NCBI GenBank assembly: GCA_016584305.1
Contig: JACEEZ010019044.1
Coordinates: forward strand, 242,545 to 306,544
Direction: 5' to 3'
From: Chionoecetes opilio
Lineage: Eukaryota; Arthropoda; Malacostraca; Decapoda; Majidae
DNA: 64,000 nucleotides
Shown here one piece after another: positions 31,530 through 41,906 of the stretch. Every line of letters begins with the position of its first letter. The stretch's first letter is position 1. The notes under the pieces were generated by a model. That model was not told the origin of the DNA. It saw only the letters and a program-made list of their open reading frames with translations, and did not search any database. The translations under genes were made by a program, and so were the position numbers.

Positions 31530-32625
31530 ATGTCTCCATACTCATCACCTCCATCCACTCATTCAGCTGTCATAAACAGGGTTGAGTCAAAAGTTTTTTG
31601 TCTCATCAACTCCCCTCCTCTGACTGACTGTCTTCAATCTTTAAATCACCGCCGCAATGTTGCTTCTCTTGCTATCTTCTACCGTTATTTTCATGCTCAC
31701 TGCTCTTCTGAACTTGCTAAATACATGCATACCCCCCTCCCGCGGCCTCGCAGCACAAAACTTTATACTCATTCTCATCTCTATTCTCTGTCCATCTTCC
31801 TAATGCAAGAGTTAGGTAATAAGTATCTTTACTCTTTCATCCCTTTCACTTGTAAACTCGAACTCTCTTCCTGTTTCTATTTTTCCAACTTCCTACGACT
31901 TACCGTATTTTACGGCTTATATGACGTTGCATCTTGAAAGACGCACCCTGATTTTGGAAAGAAATTTCTAAGGAAAAAAAAATACAGATTTTCTACCTGT
32001 AGGCGGTAGTAAAATCTACCAATTTTCTCGGTAGGTGGTGGTCCAAAGTGTATTTCTGCTGCTCTGTTTCCATGTTCTTTGGCGTATCGTACAACTTTTA
32101 GCTTGTATGTGATAGTATAAGTAAATTGTTTTGATGAATTCGCCATGGGTGATAATTTCCAAGACTGAAAAGAGCTTGTGATACGTGTGACAGCCTGGTG
32201 GTAAATGATACATCAACACTAGCAGACGATAGTTGGTGCCAATCTGCCGATGCAGAACGGCTCCGCTCAGTACCGTAATAATTATCACAGCGTGAGGACA
32301 GATTAGTTGATTTGAATGTCTTATTGTATTCGAAATACTTGTAACAGGTAAGTACTGAGGTACAACATTCATCTTGGAAGACGCATGAGTATTTTTCAGC
32401 GTATTTTTTAGGGGAAAAAGTGCGTCTTATAAGCCATAAAATACGGTAAATCTTTTCTAGAGAGGAGTGACAAGACACCTCCCGAACAAATTGGCCCACC
32501 CCCCTTGCTTTATTCTTTTATTACCGTCTTCTTTAAAGGGACTGGCAACTAAGTGGGCTTTTTGTTACCTCTTTTTTTTCACTTGGCTAGTTCTTCATAA
32601 TGTAAATCAGAAAAAAAAAAATAAT
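31530..32625 (+). mobile_element. Jockey-like LINE 3' end, interrupted by a MITE
   Basis: The frame at 31512-31900 reads INSPPLTDCLQSLNHRRNVA, SLAIFYRYFHAHCSSELA, then YLYSFIPFT. This is the C-terminal signature of Jockey-like elements (L-x-S-L-x-H-R-R-x-V-A-S-L). MITE copy 5 then interrupts. The end resumes at 32449 with TCTAGAGAGGAGTGACAAGA and runs to an A-rich tail at 32610-32630. Confidence 0.7.
31903..32446 (-). mobile_element. CCGTATTTT-family MITE, copy 5, encoding a transposase N-terminus
   Basis: 544 bases with inverted termini CCGTATTTTACGGCTTATA / CCGTATTTTATGGCTTATA and TA borders (31901-31902, 32447-32448). The minus strand begins MANSSKQFTYTITYKLKVV then YAKEHGNRAAEIHFGPPPTE, a CENP-B/pogo-type helix-turn-helix start. 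The DDE domain is deleted, so the element is an internal deletion product of a pogo-like transposon. Confidence 0.88.
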
Positions 32626-32630
32626 AAAAA

Positions 32631-33060
32631 AAATATAACCAGATAATTGAAGAGACATTATATACGATTGATTGGGTGTCAAATAACTAACAACAGGTAT
32701 CTGGAAAACAATGAATATGGGTAACAGTGCAGAAATGCATACTAGCTACAGTCTGGTAATGGTAAATTTGGTATTATTTCGGTGTGGTCTTTCAAAAGTC
32801 CTAGGATTCTTACCTATAGGCTATATCATTGTGCAGATTTCTTCATTCTGAATACATATTTTGAAATCCATTTCCTAAGGCGCAATTGAATAATAATGGC
32901 GTTACATGTACTAGTACCAAAAATTTGTTATTTCAGCTCGAAACAGTTCAGTTAGGTTAAATCAGGTTAGGTTAGGTTAGAGGTGGGGTTTGGTTTAGTA
33001 ACAGACGATACTAAGAAAGATTTTAAGATCATTTGAATTTTTATTTTTAAGATTTTGTGT
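32631..33060. other. Gene-free stretch with a TTAGG-like cluster
   Basis: No gene. Positions about 32953-32990 carry GGTTAGGTTAGGTTAG after a degenerate TTAGG start. Confidence 0.5.
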
Positions 33061-33481
33061 CTGGTCAGGGTTGTCCCCTGCTACTTGTAACATTTACATG
33101 TTACCAGTACAACCCAGTACAACCAGCCGCATAGTCGGATCGTCGGCAACTAAACCCGCTACCCCACTGGTTCTAACAGTGAGGAGGGTGTGCTGGACAC
33201 CCAGATGGACTAAAAATAAGACCAGCTTTAAGGGCAGATGAACTCACTATGAGTCAATGGCCATCCAGTCCCAGCTATGGGTGAAATAGTGAGCAGCCTG
33301 GGGCAAATCCCTACAGGGGGTTCTACGTACGTCCCTGGCCACGGTGTGCAGTAAGGCCAATCCCTGACATAGATAGGTTGGGGACGGGATGGCACCTCCT
33401 CCCTGTAAAAACTAAACTTAAGCCACAAACACAATAAAAAGTAGAGGCCGGGGGCGTGGTAACCGCACCCCCGACCCGGTT

Positions 33482-34521
33482 TTGCCGGGGGGCCCGCCCA
33501 CGCAGACCCCTCCAATGACGACGCAGGGAGGGGGTATGCCTATGACGAGTGCGGGGCAAAGCCCTCAGGAATCCCGCAATCTAAATCGAGTGGTAGGGCC
33601 CCCTAGCCCATCTTTTTCTTGTGGGGGTGGCCGGGGCGGTGCAGAGGTTGCGCCTGCCCGTCGAATCACTCCAAGAATAAACCTCCGGAGGGTTCTTCGT
33701 GTGGGCACCTGGAACATTCTGAACCTCTCAGATGATCATCGACTACTTCTCCTATCGGGCGAGCTCAGTAGGCTGAGGGACCGAGGGTGGATACAGTGGG
33801 ACTCTCTGACACGAGGAGGCCTGGCAGTGGTGAGACTAGCAGTGGGGGTTATACCTACTACTGGTCCGGCATGAGCAATGGTCACCATGTCCGGGGAGTG
33901 GCTATAGGCATTTCCAGCAAACTGCAGCCGTCAGTTGTTGAAGTTATTCCGGTTGCTGAGCGTATAATGCGGATGAGGATGAAACACACTCTGGGTTTCA
34001 TGTCTCTTGTTGCAGTGTACGCTCCTACCGAGGTGCGTGAAACTGAAGAGAAGGAGATGTTTTACGCCAAACTGGACTCTGTATTAGACCAATGTCCTCC
34101 TCAGGACACACTCATTGTCTTGGGCGACTTCAATGCTACTACTGGCACTGTGAGAGATGGCTACGAGTTATGTGTTGGTCCCCATGGCTCCGGTACCAGA
34201 AACAATTACAGTTCTCTGCTTCTGAATTTTCTGAGATCCATTAGGTTGAAAATTGCAGGTTCTTGGTATCAGAGACCAGAGCTGCACCGCTGGACATGGT
34301 ATAGTAATGCCGGAGGGGTAGTTAAGGAGATCGACCACATCCTTGTTAGTACTCGTTGGAGGATCCTCCAGAACTGCAGGGTTTACCGGAGTGCTGATTT
34401 CTTTGCAACTGATCACAGACTTCTTGCTACACTTAAGCTTCATGTCAAGTCCAGAAGAATCTCAAGAGGTAACCATACTGTGTTTCATCTTGAGAAGCTG
34501 AAGGACTTGACATGTGCTTGA
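33482..34521 (+). pseudogene. RTE-type APE endonuclease domain
   Basis: Motifs in order: GTWNILNL (metal-binding Asn), LSDTRRPGSGE, VYAPTE, LGDFNA (catalytic Asp-Asn), WTWYSNAGGVVKEIDHIL and ATDHRLL (catalytic Asp-His). At the usual glutamate position of the second motif (S-E-T/V in relatives I know) this copy has aspartate. The frame shifts once at about 33770, between DDHRLLLLSGELSRL and TVGLSDTRR. The upstream 33482-33690 part is a proline/glycine-rich N-terminus with no recognised domain. Confidence 0.8.
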
Positions 34522-35344
34522 CATGTGCCCATGAGTATGCAGTGGCATTCTCAAATCGGTTTCATGTGCTCAGTGCCCTCAAGGACCCTGTAGAACTATG
34601 GGATATCTTCAAGCGTGAAACTCTCCAGGCTGCCAAGGAGTGTATTGGGGAGCGCCCAAGGTCAAGGCGTGGTTTTGTCTCGACGGAGACGCTGGAGAAA
34701 GTTGAGGAGAGTTGCGCTGCCAGGCTTGCTGGGAACCAGGACCAGCGGTGCGGTGTGGTCCTGGTGGAACCAGACAGCGGCTCTGTCACGCCGGACTCGA
34801 ACCCTCCTGGGGAGAGACAAGGGGAGGTATGTCAGGAGTCTCGCTGAGGAAGTCGGAGGCCATTTGAACGCTAATGACCTCTGACCCGCCTACCGAGCCC
34901 TGAAGAAGTTCTGTTCCAAGTTTCCATCTCGGGCGAGTGCTATTCGAGCAGTAGATGGGCGCCTCGTGTCGGACATGGATGGGCAGATGTCTCGTTGGGC
35001 TGAGTACTTTTGGTTGTTCACGGTGGACCCTCCAATTGAGCAAATTAACACCACTGGGTTATGGGCGGTGGATGCCGAATCTCCCATTGACGAAACCGCA
35101 CCCTCTCTTGATGAAGTCAGAGAGGCTGTAGCAAAGTTGAGGGGTGGAAAGGCAGTTGGTGTCTGTAATATCAGTGCGGAGCTCCTCAAAGCTGGGGGTT
35201 AGGCCATGATCCGCGGGTTGCATGCCGTCCTGACTGCTGTGTGGCAATCAGGTACCTTTCCTCCTGACTGGAAAAGGGGGCTGGTCGTCCCTATCTGGAA
35301 AGAGAAAGGGGACCATCAGGACTGCAATAATTACGGCGGCATTA
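34512..35344 (+). pseudogene. RTE-type linker and start of reverse transcriptase
   Basis: Carries RVRSLAEEVGGHLNAND-type linker sequence, then SDMDGQMSRWAEYF, APSLDEVREAVAKLRGGKA, ISAELLKAGG, and GLVVPIWKEKGDHQDCNNY. These are RT fingers landmarks. There are at least two frame breaks and a TAG where the 63.7-kb copy has GAG (35200). It ends at the Harbinger insertion point. Confidence 0.8.
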
Positions 35345-35659
35345 AGGCCCTGTCACACGATGCCTTTTTTCACACGGGGACAACCACGGGCCGTTCCGGA
35401 GAACACCAAATCCTTGCCCCGCGCGTCGCTATACACAGGATTCCGTCAATCGCCGTCACCCTGACCAATGTTGGGTATACAGCGTGCCTCACAACGCCCT
35501 GGCGGCCAGGCGTCTGTCATCATGTCCCAAGTTATTAAGCTCCAGTGGCGTTGTGAAGATGTTTGTCACTTACATGTCCTTTATATGGAAAATGTGTGCA
35601 ATATAGTAAGAAGAACAAATGTATTGTTTGTAATTTAAGAAATATAGCAAAAAGAAATA

Positions 35660-35896
35660 CTAGTGTATAAACATTTTTCTCACATTTTTGTCTTCAACTC
35701 GCTGTAATTTGTCGAGTATTGCTCCCATATAATTCTTTATCACAGATTCAAAATCAGCAAACATTTCTGGTTCTGATGGTTTAAGATATTTGGTAATACA
35801 AAAATATTCAACTGGTAAATATTGCCGATAACTTGAAACCTGTGTCGAGGTAGCCTTGCAGCATGCATAGCAGAGCGAGCGTTGATTTGTTGGCAT
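35660..35896 (-). CDS. Unrecognised small ORF inside the Harbinger-like element
   Basis: 78 codons: cysteine-containing start (SLCYACCKATSTQVSSYRQY), a middle EYFCITKYLKPSEPEMFADF, and a charged end MGAILDKLQRVEDKNVRKMF. A decayed relative lies at 11.9-12.1 kb, so the sequence is repeated in this genome and retains similar coding over at least 70 residues. It may be an exon of a second ORF of Harbinger-type elements, but I cannot assign a family. Upstream splice or start signals are not clear. Confidence 0.4.
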   Translation of the reverse strand: MPTNQRSLCYACCKATSTQVSSYRQYLPVEYFCITKYLKPSEPEMFADFESVIKNYMGAILDKLQRVEDKNVRKMFIH

Positions 35897-36368
35897 GGGT
35901 AGCCCTCAGTCTTTAATATTTTGTATACAACAATATATTACACAAAGCCCTTAATGCAGTAAAAGTGTGAAACGTCTTCGAGGCGGCTGCTGAAATTAAC
36001 ACTGGCGTGGTAGGGGTGGTATCTAAATTGTGGCAGGAGTGTGTATAGGTACAAGAAGCGCGCCTCTCTCCCCTCCGCCGCCGCACATTTATTTAGTTAA
36101 CGCCAGTTTATGCGTAGTGCTAATTTATTGATCAGAAAATTAAATATATCAATGGAAAGCTAATACAATTCCACTTCTTTTGATATACTCCATTTTAAAA
36201 GTTGTCTCAGAAAATTTTGAATGGCGACGACTTTAACTGAAAAAAGAAAAAAATGCATTTAATGTTCATGCGTATTTATTCGTAGTCTCAAAATTGCATT
36301 TATTTAGTATATTTTACTGTTTTATGTGGAAATCTTACAGAACAAATATTTCTGAAGATAACAGTACA

Positions 36369-37592
36369 CAGTAAACCCTCTCGTACCTCATTATTCGGAT
36401 TTCGACATTAATTATTTGGACCTCCTCCTCCTTTTTTTTTCTTTTCTTTTTTAGGGGTAGATAGGGTGTCATGATGTGAGTCAGTGAGGTTAGAGGCCCA
36501 GGCAGCCAGGCAGAGCATTTATGATCTATCACTGAGCATATACTTTGTATACTGTAATTGCGGTTTCTTTGTTGTGTCCAAATGTTGTATTGGCGAGTGA
36601 TCTGAGGCCATTGAGCCTTGGACCCAGATCCAGCAACGGAGGTCATATCTCCAGCTACCACCCGCTCTCCCACCGTCTAGGTACTACCTGCCCTTACTAC
36701 CGTATCCAGCAAGCCTCCCTAGTTAGGTAGTTAACAGGTAGGAAGGCCCTGACTGGCTTGGATGAGTAATGACGTCATCAAACTTGTCATCAGTCACCAG
36801 CCAATGACAAACTGTTTCTAAAACTTCTCGACCAATCACAAGTCAACAAGACGTTTGACATGGCCTTTAAAGGTCATGTCACACGGACACTTTTTCCGTT
36901 AGTGTTACGGGGTGGCCGTGGCAAGAAGGTTTCCCCATCACTGGCTACCCCGCCACCTCAACACCTTTAAATAACCCTTATTTAAGGTGGAATGCGGTAC
37001 TACACTGACCTAAATTTGACGCGTGTATATAACAGCTCACCATAACCACTACGATGTATAATAACTAGTAATGACATAAAACCCTGCCCACCCTGCTGGC
37101 GAGCGACCTGCCCCGCCTGGCGCCCTGCCTATCTCTCAGGACAACACGCTGTCATCCGCCTCACCTGTGCCTTCCTGAAGAAGACAGGTGAAGATGACAG
37201 GCGCTACCACGCCTGTGATAGCATCATAGGATATCACCAGGGATCATAGGGCTCCTCAAGGGGTCCTCGCAGCCCTACAGACAACACCAAGTAGGAGGAG
37301 GAAATCTCTGCCATCATGATACTGTTGCCGGCTGCCGCTGCCAGACGTAGAACTGATAGTATGGCATGCGTACACTACTCCTGTACAGTTCTGTATTGTG
37401 TATTTTTACTGTAGATTTATTTATTTACATGATTTATCTTATGTTTATTGATATTTTCATGACTTAGAAGTTTTCTATATTCACCTAGATTTTTTTTTTT
37501 TTTTTTATTATTTTATCCCTGCATTATTCGGATCCTTGCATTACTCGGACCACTCCTTGGCCCAATTAGTCCGAATACGAGAGGGTTTACTG
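36369..37592. mobile_element. Tigger-like element nested in the Harbinger-like element
   Basis: Termini CAGTAAACCCTCTCGTACCT (left) and CAGTAAACCCTCTCGTATTC (inward from the right). The right border is TA; the left border is CA, probably a mutated TA. The interior includes a T-run, a second Harbinger-like terminus at about 36868 (AGGTCATGTCACACGG) without partner, and a LINE tail. Confidence 0.8.
37084..37290 (+). mobile_element. Non-LTR LINE 3' end (same family as 3.04-3.6 kb)
   Basis: CTGCCCACCCTGCTGGCGAG to TCCTCGCAGCCCTACAGACA is collinear with 3416-3590. Only the last codons and 3' UTR are present. Confidence 0.75.
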
Positions 37593-37797
37593 TATATCAT
37601 TTATGTTGATAATCGTTTTTGGTACGGGGGAAATTACTATGGAAAGTAAATTTTTGCCCCGAGTATCCCGGGGCTTTGACAAGACGGGTGCCTCATATGT
37701 CCCTCCGTGTGACCGCATCGTGTACTTTGAGGCACACCTGGCCACCCCTCGCCTCGCCGCCCAAGGTGAAAATAGGCATCGTGTGACAGGGCCTTTA

Positions 37798-39101
37798 CAC
37801 TGCTCAGCGTGCCAGGCAGGGTGCTTGCCCATCTATTGCTGACACGGATCCAAAGTCATCTGCTGAAGCATCAGAGACCTCAGCAGTCTGGGTTCACGCC
37901 TGGTAAGTCAACAACGGACCGTATCCTAGCGCTTCGTGCCCTGGTGGAACGCCGACGTGAGTTTCGACAGGGGATGCTTGCAGACTATGTTGATCTCAAG
38001 AAGGCGTTTGGCTCAGTGCATCGTGAGTCACTCTGGGACCTTCTGCGACTTCACGGGATTCCTGCAAGGACTATTGGTTTGATGACTGGTCTGTACTCTG
38101 GGACTGAGAGTGCTGTGAAGTGTGGGAGAGGTGTATCCACCTTCTTTCCTGTGAATACAGGAGTAAGGCTAGGGTGCGTCCTAGCCCCATCACTTTTCAA
38201 CACTTGTATGGACTGGGTATTGGGCAAAGTTGTAGATCAAAGTGATTGTGGAGCATCCCTCGGCATCCCCATTATCACTGATCTTGTTTTTGTCGATGAT
38301 ACAATAATCTTTGCTGAGTCGCTGGAGGTCCTGGTGATGGCTCTCGAGGCGCTGCATGAGGAGGCAAGGCCTTTAGGACTTGAGGTCTCCTGACTCAAAA
38401 CCAAGGTCCAGGTGTTTGGAGGCTTACTAAATAAAACAGTACAGTCTGTTCATGCGTGTGGTGAGGACATTGAGATCTTGGAAAGTTTTACATACCTTAG
38501 TAGCGCAGTCCATAATGACGGCGGGTCACGTCAAGAAGGCTTACGGGGGATTGGCATAGCCCACGGTGTTATGGACTCGCTCAACAGGAGTATTTGGCGT
38601 TGTCGGTACCTGTGCAGGAGGACAAAGATCCGGCTCTTCAAATTGTTTGTGATCCCTGTCTTACTCTATGGTTGTGAGACATGGACACTAAATAGCAACT
38701 TGAAGAGGCGAATCGATGCCTTTGGTAATAAGTGTCTTAAAAAATTCATGGGGTATCGCTGGGATGATTACGTGTCAAACCAGCGATTGCACAGTGAGAC
38801 TGAATCAAGGCCTATTACCTGCATAGTCCGTAAGCGCCAACTTCAACTATATGGGCATGTAGCACGCTACCCTGAAACCGATCCTTCCCACCGGGTTGTA
38901 TCTGTAAGAGACAATCCGGCGGGGAGGAGGCCAAGGGGGCGACCACAAGGCTCGTGGCTGGGGCAAGTTGATGCTTCTTGTCGAGAGTTGCTTGATGTGG
39001 GAAGGGAGTCAGCATGGGGACTCGCGCGAGGTGACCCCCGGGAATGGCGTCGAAGGGTGGGCGAGGCGATACGCCCCCCGGCGTATGCCCCCAATGATTG
39101 A
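37798..39101 (+). pseudogene. RTE-type reverse transcriptase core and C-terminus
   Basis: After the insertion the frame reads QSGFTPGKSTTDRILALRAL, DLKKAFGSVHRESLW, GVRLGCVLAPSLFN, FVDDTIIFAESLE (catalytic Asp-Asp intact in an FVDD variant of YADD), then a TGA at about 38391. The 23.03-kb copy has TGG at that site, so this is a nonsense change of tryptophan. The C-terminal part (38.4-39.1 kb) is open: FGGLLNKTVQSVHACGED, LLYGCETWTLNSNLKRRI, DPREWRRRVGEAIRPP, stop at 39099-39101. Confidence 0.85.
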
Positions 39102-39126
39102 TTGATTGATATGAAAAAAAAAAAAA

Positions 39127-39850
39127 TATCAATACTACGACAGTGCAAAATGGAGCAAGGTTTGCAGGGCGGGTAGGGAGGCGCGGGGCGGGCACTTTTC
39201 ACCCCTGTAAACAGACATTGATTTCTGACAAAAAGTGGACGTGAGCATTGTGCCGCTCCTTCCTAGGCACACAGTGAGGCAGAGAGGTTTCAGGCGTCGG
39301 GAGGAACAGACACACGCGCTCCAAAGAGGAGGCACGGTGGTTATGGTGTGGTGGTGGTGGGGGAACTGTGGTGGCGTGGTAGTGAGAAGTTGTAGTGGGG
39401 GTGGTTGTGGTGGTGGGGGTTACTATGGTGTGGTAACATCTCTTGCCTTGCAACAATCTTCAAGCGATTGGGGGTAGATGACGTATTACCAGTTAATTGT
39501 ACTCTTTGTGCTTGTGTTTGTGGCTAGTGGCTTTGGCAGTAAACCAAGAAATGTCTCTCAGTGTTTCCTTCGCCTGTGTGTTGTGTTGATCGACCTCGTG
39601 ATATACCAGCTCGCCTCGCCCTGATACACCGAACTGAGGAAGGGCTGCAGAAGTAAGTCTAGCAGCAGTGGGTATTGTAACAACGTTCCTTGCACAGCCC
39701 CATTTGAGACACCTGCAGTGGTGTGGTGGGGTCCAAGAAGAGGAATAGCGTAACATTACGTTTTAGAGGTATTTGAAGGGATCTGTGAAGGTCTGGAGGA
39801 TAAAAGCCCACTGATAAGGGCGGGAAAGGACTGTAGAATTTTACCGAAAT
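39127..39850. other. Gene-free stretch with a GTGG-rich patch
   Basis: A G/T-rich low-complexity stretch lies at about 39337-39430. No gene supported. Confidence 0.5.
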
Positions 39851-39852
39851 CT

Positions 39853-39878
39853 TTACCTAACCTAACCTAACCTAACTA
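39853..39878. repeat. CCTAA (TTAGG-type) repeat
   Basis: Several perfect CCTAA pentamers, the reverse of the arthropod telomere motif. Confidence 0.85.
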
Positions 39879-40025
39879 AAAACAACTAAGCTAAATTTCT
39901 AGCGTTTGCCCATACTCTCCACCTTCCCTCCAACAAGTTTGGGAACCTGTGGGAATGCGGGGTTTTCGGGTGGGAATCGAATAATGCGTCGTAAACACTT
40001 TTTTTTGAAGTTACGTAAGGGAACC

Positions 40026-40627
40026 AAATTTGGTAAGGATTCGTTTTATCGCCCCTGCCATATCTCGCTTACTACCTTATGAAGGACTAATATTTTGTCA
40101 TACAAGTCTTCTACTAACCTTCAAACCTCTTGGAAAGCTGTTACTTTGGTCAAAATCAGACAAAAATTTTTATTGTCTAATAAGAATAAATAAAGTGCTG
40201 CTCCGCCGTCGCCATCAGGACAGTCTTGATCGCGGGATGGGTGCCTCTTCCAGTCTTCTCTCACGGACAGCAGCCAGACTAAGATGGGTTAGGCTAGGTT
40301 AGGTTAAGGTTAAGGTTAGGTTTATTTTAGTTATATTTTAAACTAAACAAATCTTAAACCTTAACCTTAACCTAACCTAGACTTGCTGCTGTACGTGAGG
40401 GAGCCTGGGAGGGCTTGGCCCGCGATCTCTGACTGCGGTGATGGCGACGGCAGAGTTGCACCTTATTTATTCTTATTAGATCATTCTTGTCCGTGATTTT
40501 GACCAAAGTAACAGCTTTCCAAGAGGTTTGAAGGTTAGTAGAAAACGTGTATGACAAAATATTAGTCCTTCATAAGGTAGTAAGCATGATATGGCAGGGG
40601 CGATAAAACAGAACCTTAGCCCAAATT
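40026..40627. repeat. Palindrome 1 with TTAGG/CCTAA centre
   Basis: Arms of about 290 bases (about 40026-40330 and 40341-40627) are reverse complements, for example TTTTATCGCCCCTGCCATAT against the inverse near 40600. The inner ends are GGTTAGG-type repeats on the left and CCTTAACCTAACC on the right, meeting at an AT-rich loop. No coding sequence. Confidence 0.88.
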
Positions 40628-40674
40628 TCCCTAGATCTAGGAGAATTTACCGGACCAAATATATTTTGGTATTA

Positions 40675-41006
40675 CTCCAGATGAACACCGAACTCACTTT
40701 GGTGGTCGAAACAATTTTTTTCTGATGTGTTTTTATGTTTTGAATGAATCTGCTAACCGTTTCTTTCGCATTTTTTTAAAGTTAGGTAAAGGTTAGGTTA
40801 GGTATAGGTTAGGTTAGGTATGGATTAGGTTAGGTATAGGTATAGATAAAGGTTAGGTTAAGGTTTTGTTTGTTTTTTGTCATTTTTGCACAAAAAAAAA
40901 AAAATAATTTGCGACAGAAACAGTTAGCAGATTCATTCAAAACACATAAAAACACACCAGAACAAAATAGTTTCGTCCATCAAAGTGAGTTCGGTGTTCA
41001 TCTGGA
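40675..41006. repeat. Palindrome 2 with TTAGG centre
   Basis: Arms CCAGATGAACACCGAACTCA and its inverse (about 40675-40775 and 40908-41006) enclose a stretch of GGTTA pentamers with interspersed TATA (about 40787-40867). Part of the outer arm recurs a third time at about 41424-41503. Confidence 0.85.
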
Positions 41007-41060
41007 TATTTACCCAAAAAAAATTATTTGCGACAGAAACGGTTAGCAGATTAGGTAATT

Positions 41061-41416
41061 ATGGAGGAGAGTTTCACGTTCGTTTTCAGACACAAACTAC
41101 TTTTTCTTGGCCTACAATAGGTGCTTGTTCTAATGGTGCTAGTTTTATTTTGCGCAAACAACAACAACAACAACAACAAAAAAAAAAAAAAAAAATGAAA
41201 CCCAACCTAACCTTGTTTTAATGAAACCTAACCTAACCTAACCTAACCTAACCTTACAAGTTTTAAAGAAACCTAACCTAACCTTAACCACAAAATATAC
41301 CTTTTTTTTTTTTTTTGGTTTGCGCAAAATAAAACTAGCACCATTAGAACAAGCACCTATTGTAGGCCAAGAAAAAGTAGTTGGTCTCTGAAAACGAACG
41401 TGAAACTCTCCTCCAT
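41061..41416. repeat. Palindrome 3 with CCTAA centre
   Basis: Arms of about 100 bases (41061-41160 and 41319-41416), with shared GGAGGAGAGTTTCACGTTCG and GCACCTATTGTAGGCCAAGA segments, flank CCTAACCTAACCTAACC arrays (about 41198-41290) and A/T runs. Confidence 0.85.
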
Positions 41417-41872
41417 ATTAACCGCAGATTAATTCAAAACACATCAAAACTCACCAGAAAAAAATAGCTTCGTCCACCACAGTTAATTCGGTGTTCATCT
41501 GGAATAATACCCTGTTTTGAAGCTATTAGTATGGAATTGCCCCCCTCTAACAGCAAAGGACACCTAGCTAGGTGACTTGTTTCAGAACTAACGTACTATG
41601 ACTGACGAAAATCCCAAATGGAGACACTGAGTTGTCCCAATTTTTAATCCTTGAGTGGGATGCGCACACGAGTCCACCTACACACGCACAGGGCAAAAAG
41701 TGTGTGCAAAGAAGACTGGACATATGTACCTACAGAAGACTAGCTGCCCTTCAGAAGACAACAGCCAAGTGGCGGTAAATATTCCGCAAGAGTTGGCCAA
41801 CCAGGCCAAGTGGCTACTGGTATTGATGCGGGGTTCAGACTACACGTATTTGCTACGTGCGTCTTGTCAACA

Positions 41873-41906
41873 TGACGTCATCGTGACGTCACCGTGACGT
41901 CACTTC
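41873..41906. promoter_or_regulatory. Three clustered TGACGTCA-type palindromes
   Basis: TGACGTCA-like octamers occur three times within about 30 bases, at 41873, 41886 and 41896 approximately. The octamer is the consensus CREB/ATF site. No gene lies clearly downstream, so function is unproven; it may be transposon sequence. Confidence 0.35.

Larger units (their letters stand above)
35345..37794. mobile_element. PIF/Harbinger-like element, TTA target duplication, 20-bp perfect TIRs
   Basis: Perfect 20-base inverted termini AGGCCCTGTCACACGATGCC are flanked by TTA on both sides (35342-35344 and 37795-37797). The target is RTE coding sequence; removing the insertion restores the order seen in the 63.9-kb copy. 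No transposase is visible. The interior contains a minus-strand unknown ORF (35660-35896) and a 1.22-kb Tigger-like element (36369-37592), leaving about 1.23 kb of Harbinger-like sequence proper. Confidence 0.92.
33061..39118 (+). mobile_element. RTE-type LINE, near full length, split by a Harbinger-like insertion
   Basis: An APE endonuclease (33.69-34.5 kb), a linker and the start of RT (34.5-35.34 kb), then after a 2.45-kb insertion the RT core and C-terminus (37.8-39.1 kb) are collinear on the plus strand. The 3' end is a GATT repeat followed by an A run (39098-39126). The 5' boundary is uncertain, near 33060. Stops and frameshifts show it is dead. Two further 5'-truncated copies lie at 22987-23745 and 63273-64000. 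Confidence 0.85.

Noticed and set aside
39199..39477. Pro/Thr-rich and Gly/Val-rich open frames on both strands
   Set aside because: Caused by the GTGG low-complexity tract; no domain, no splice context.
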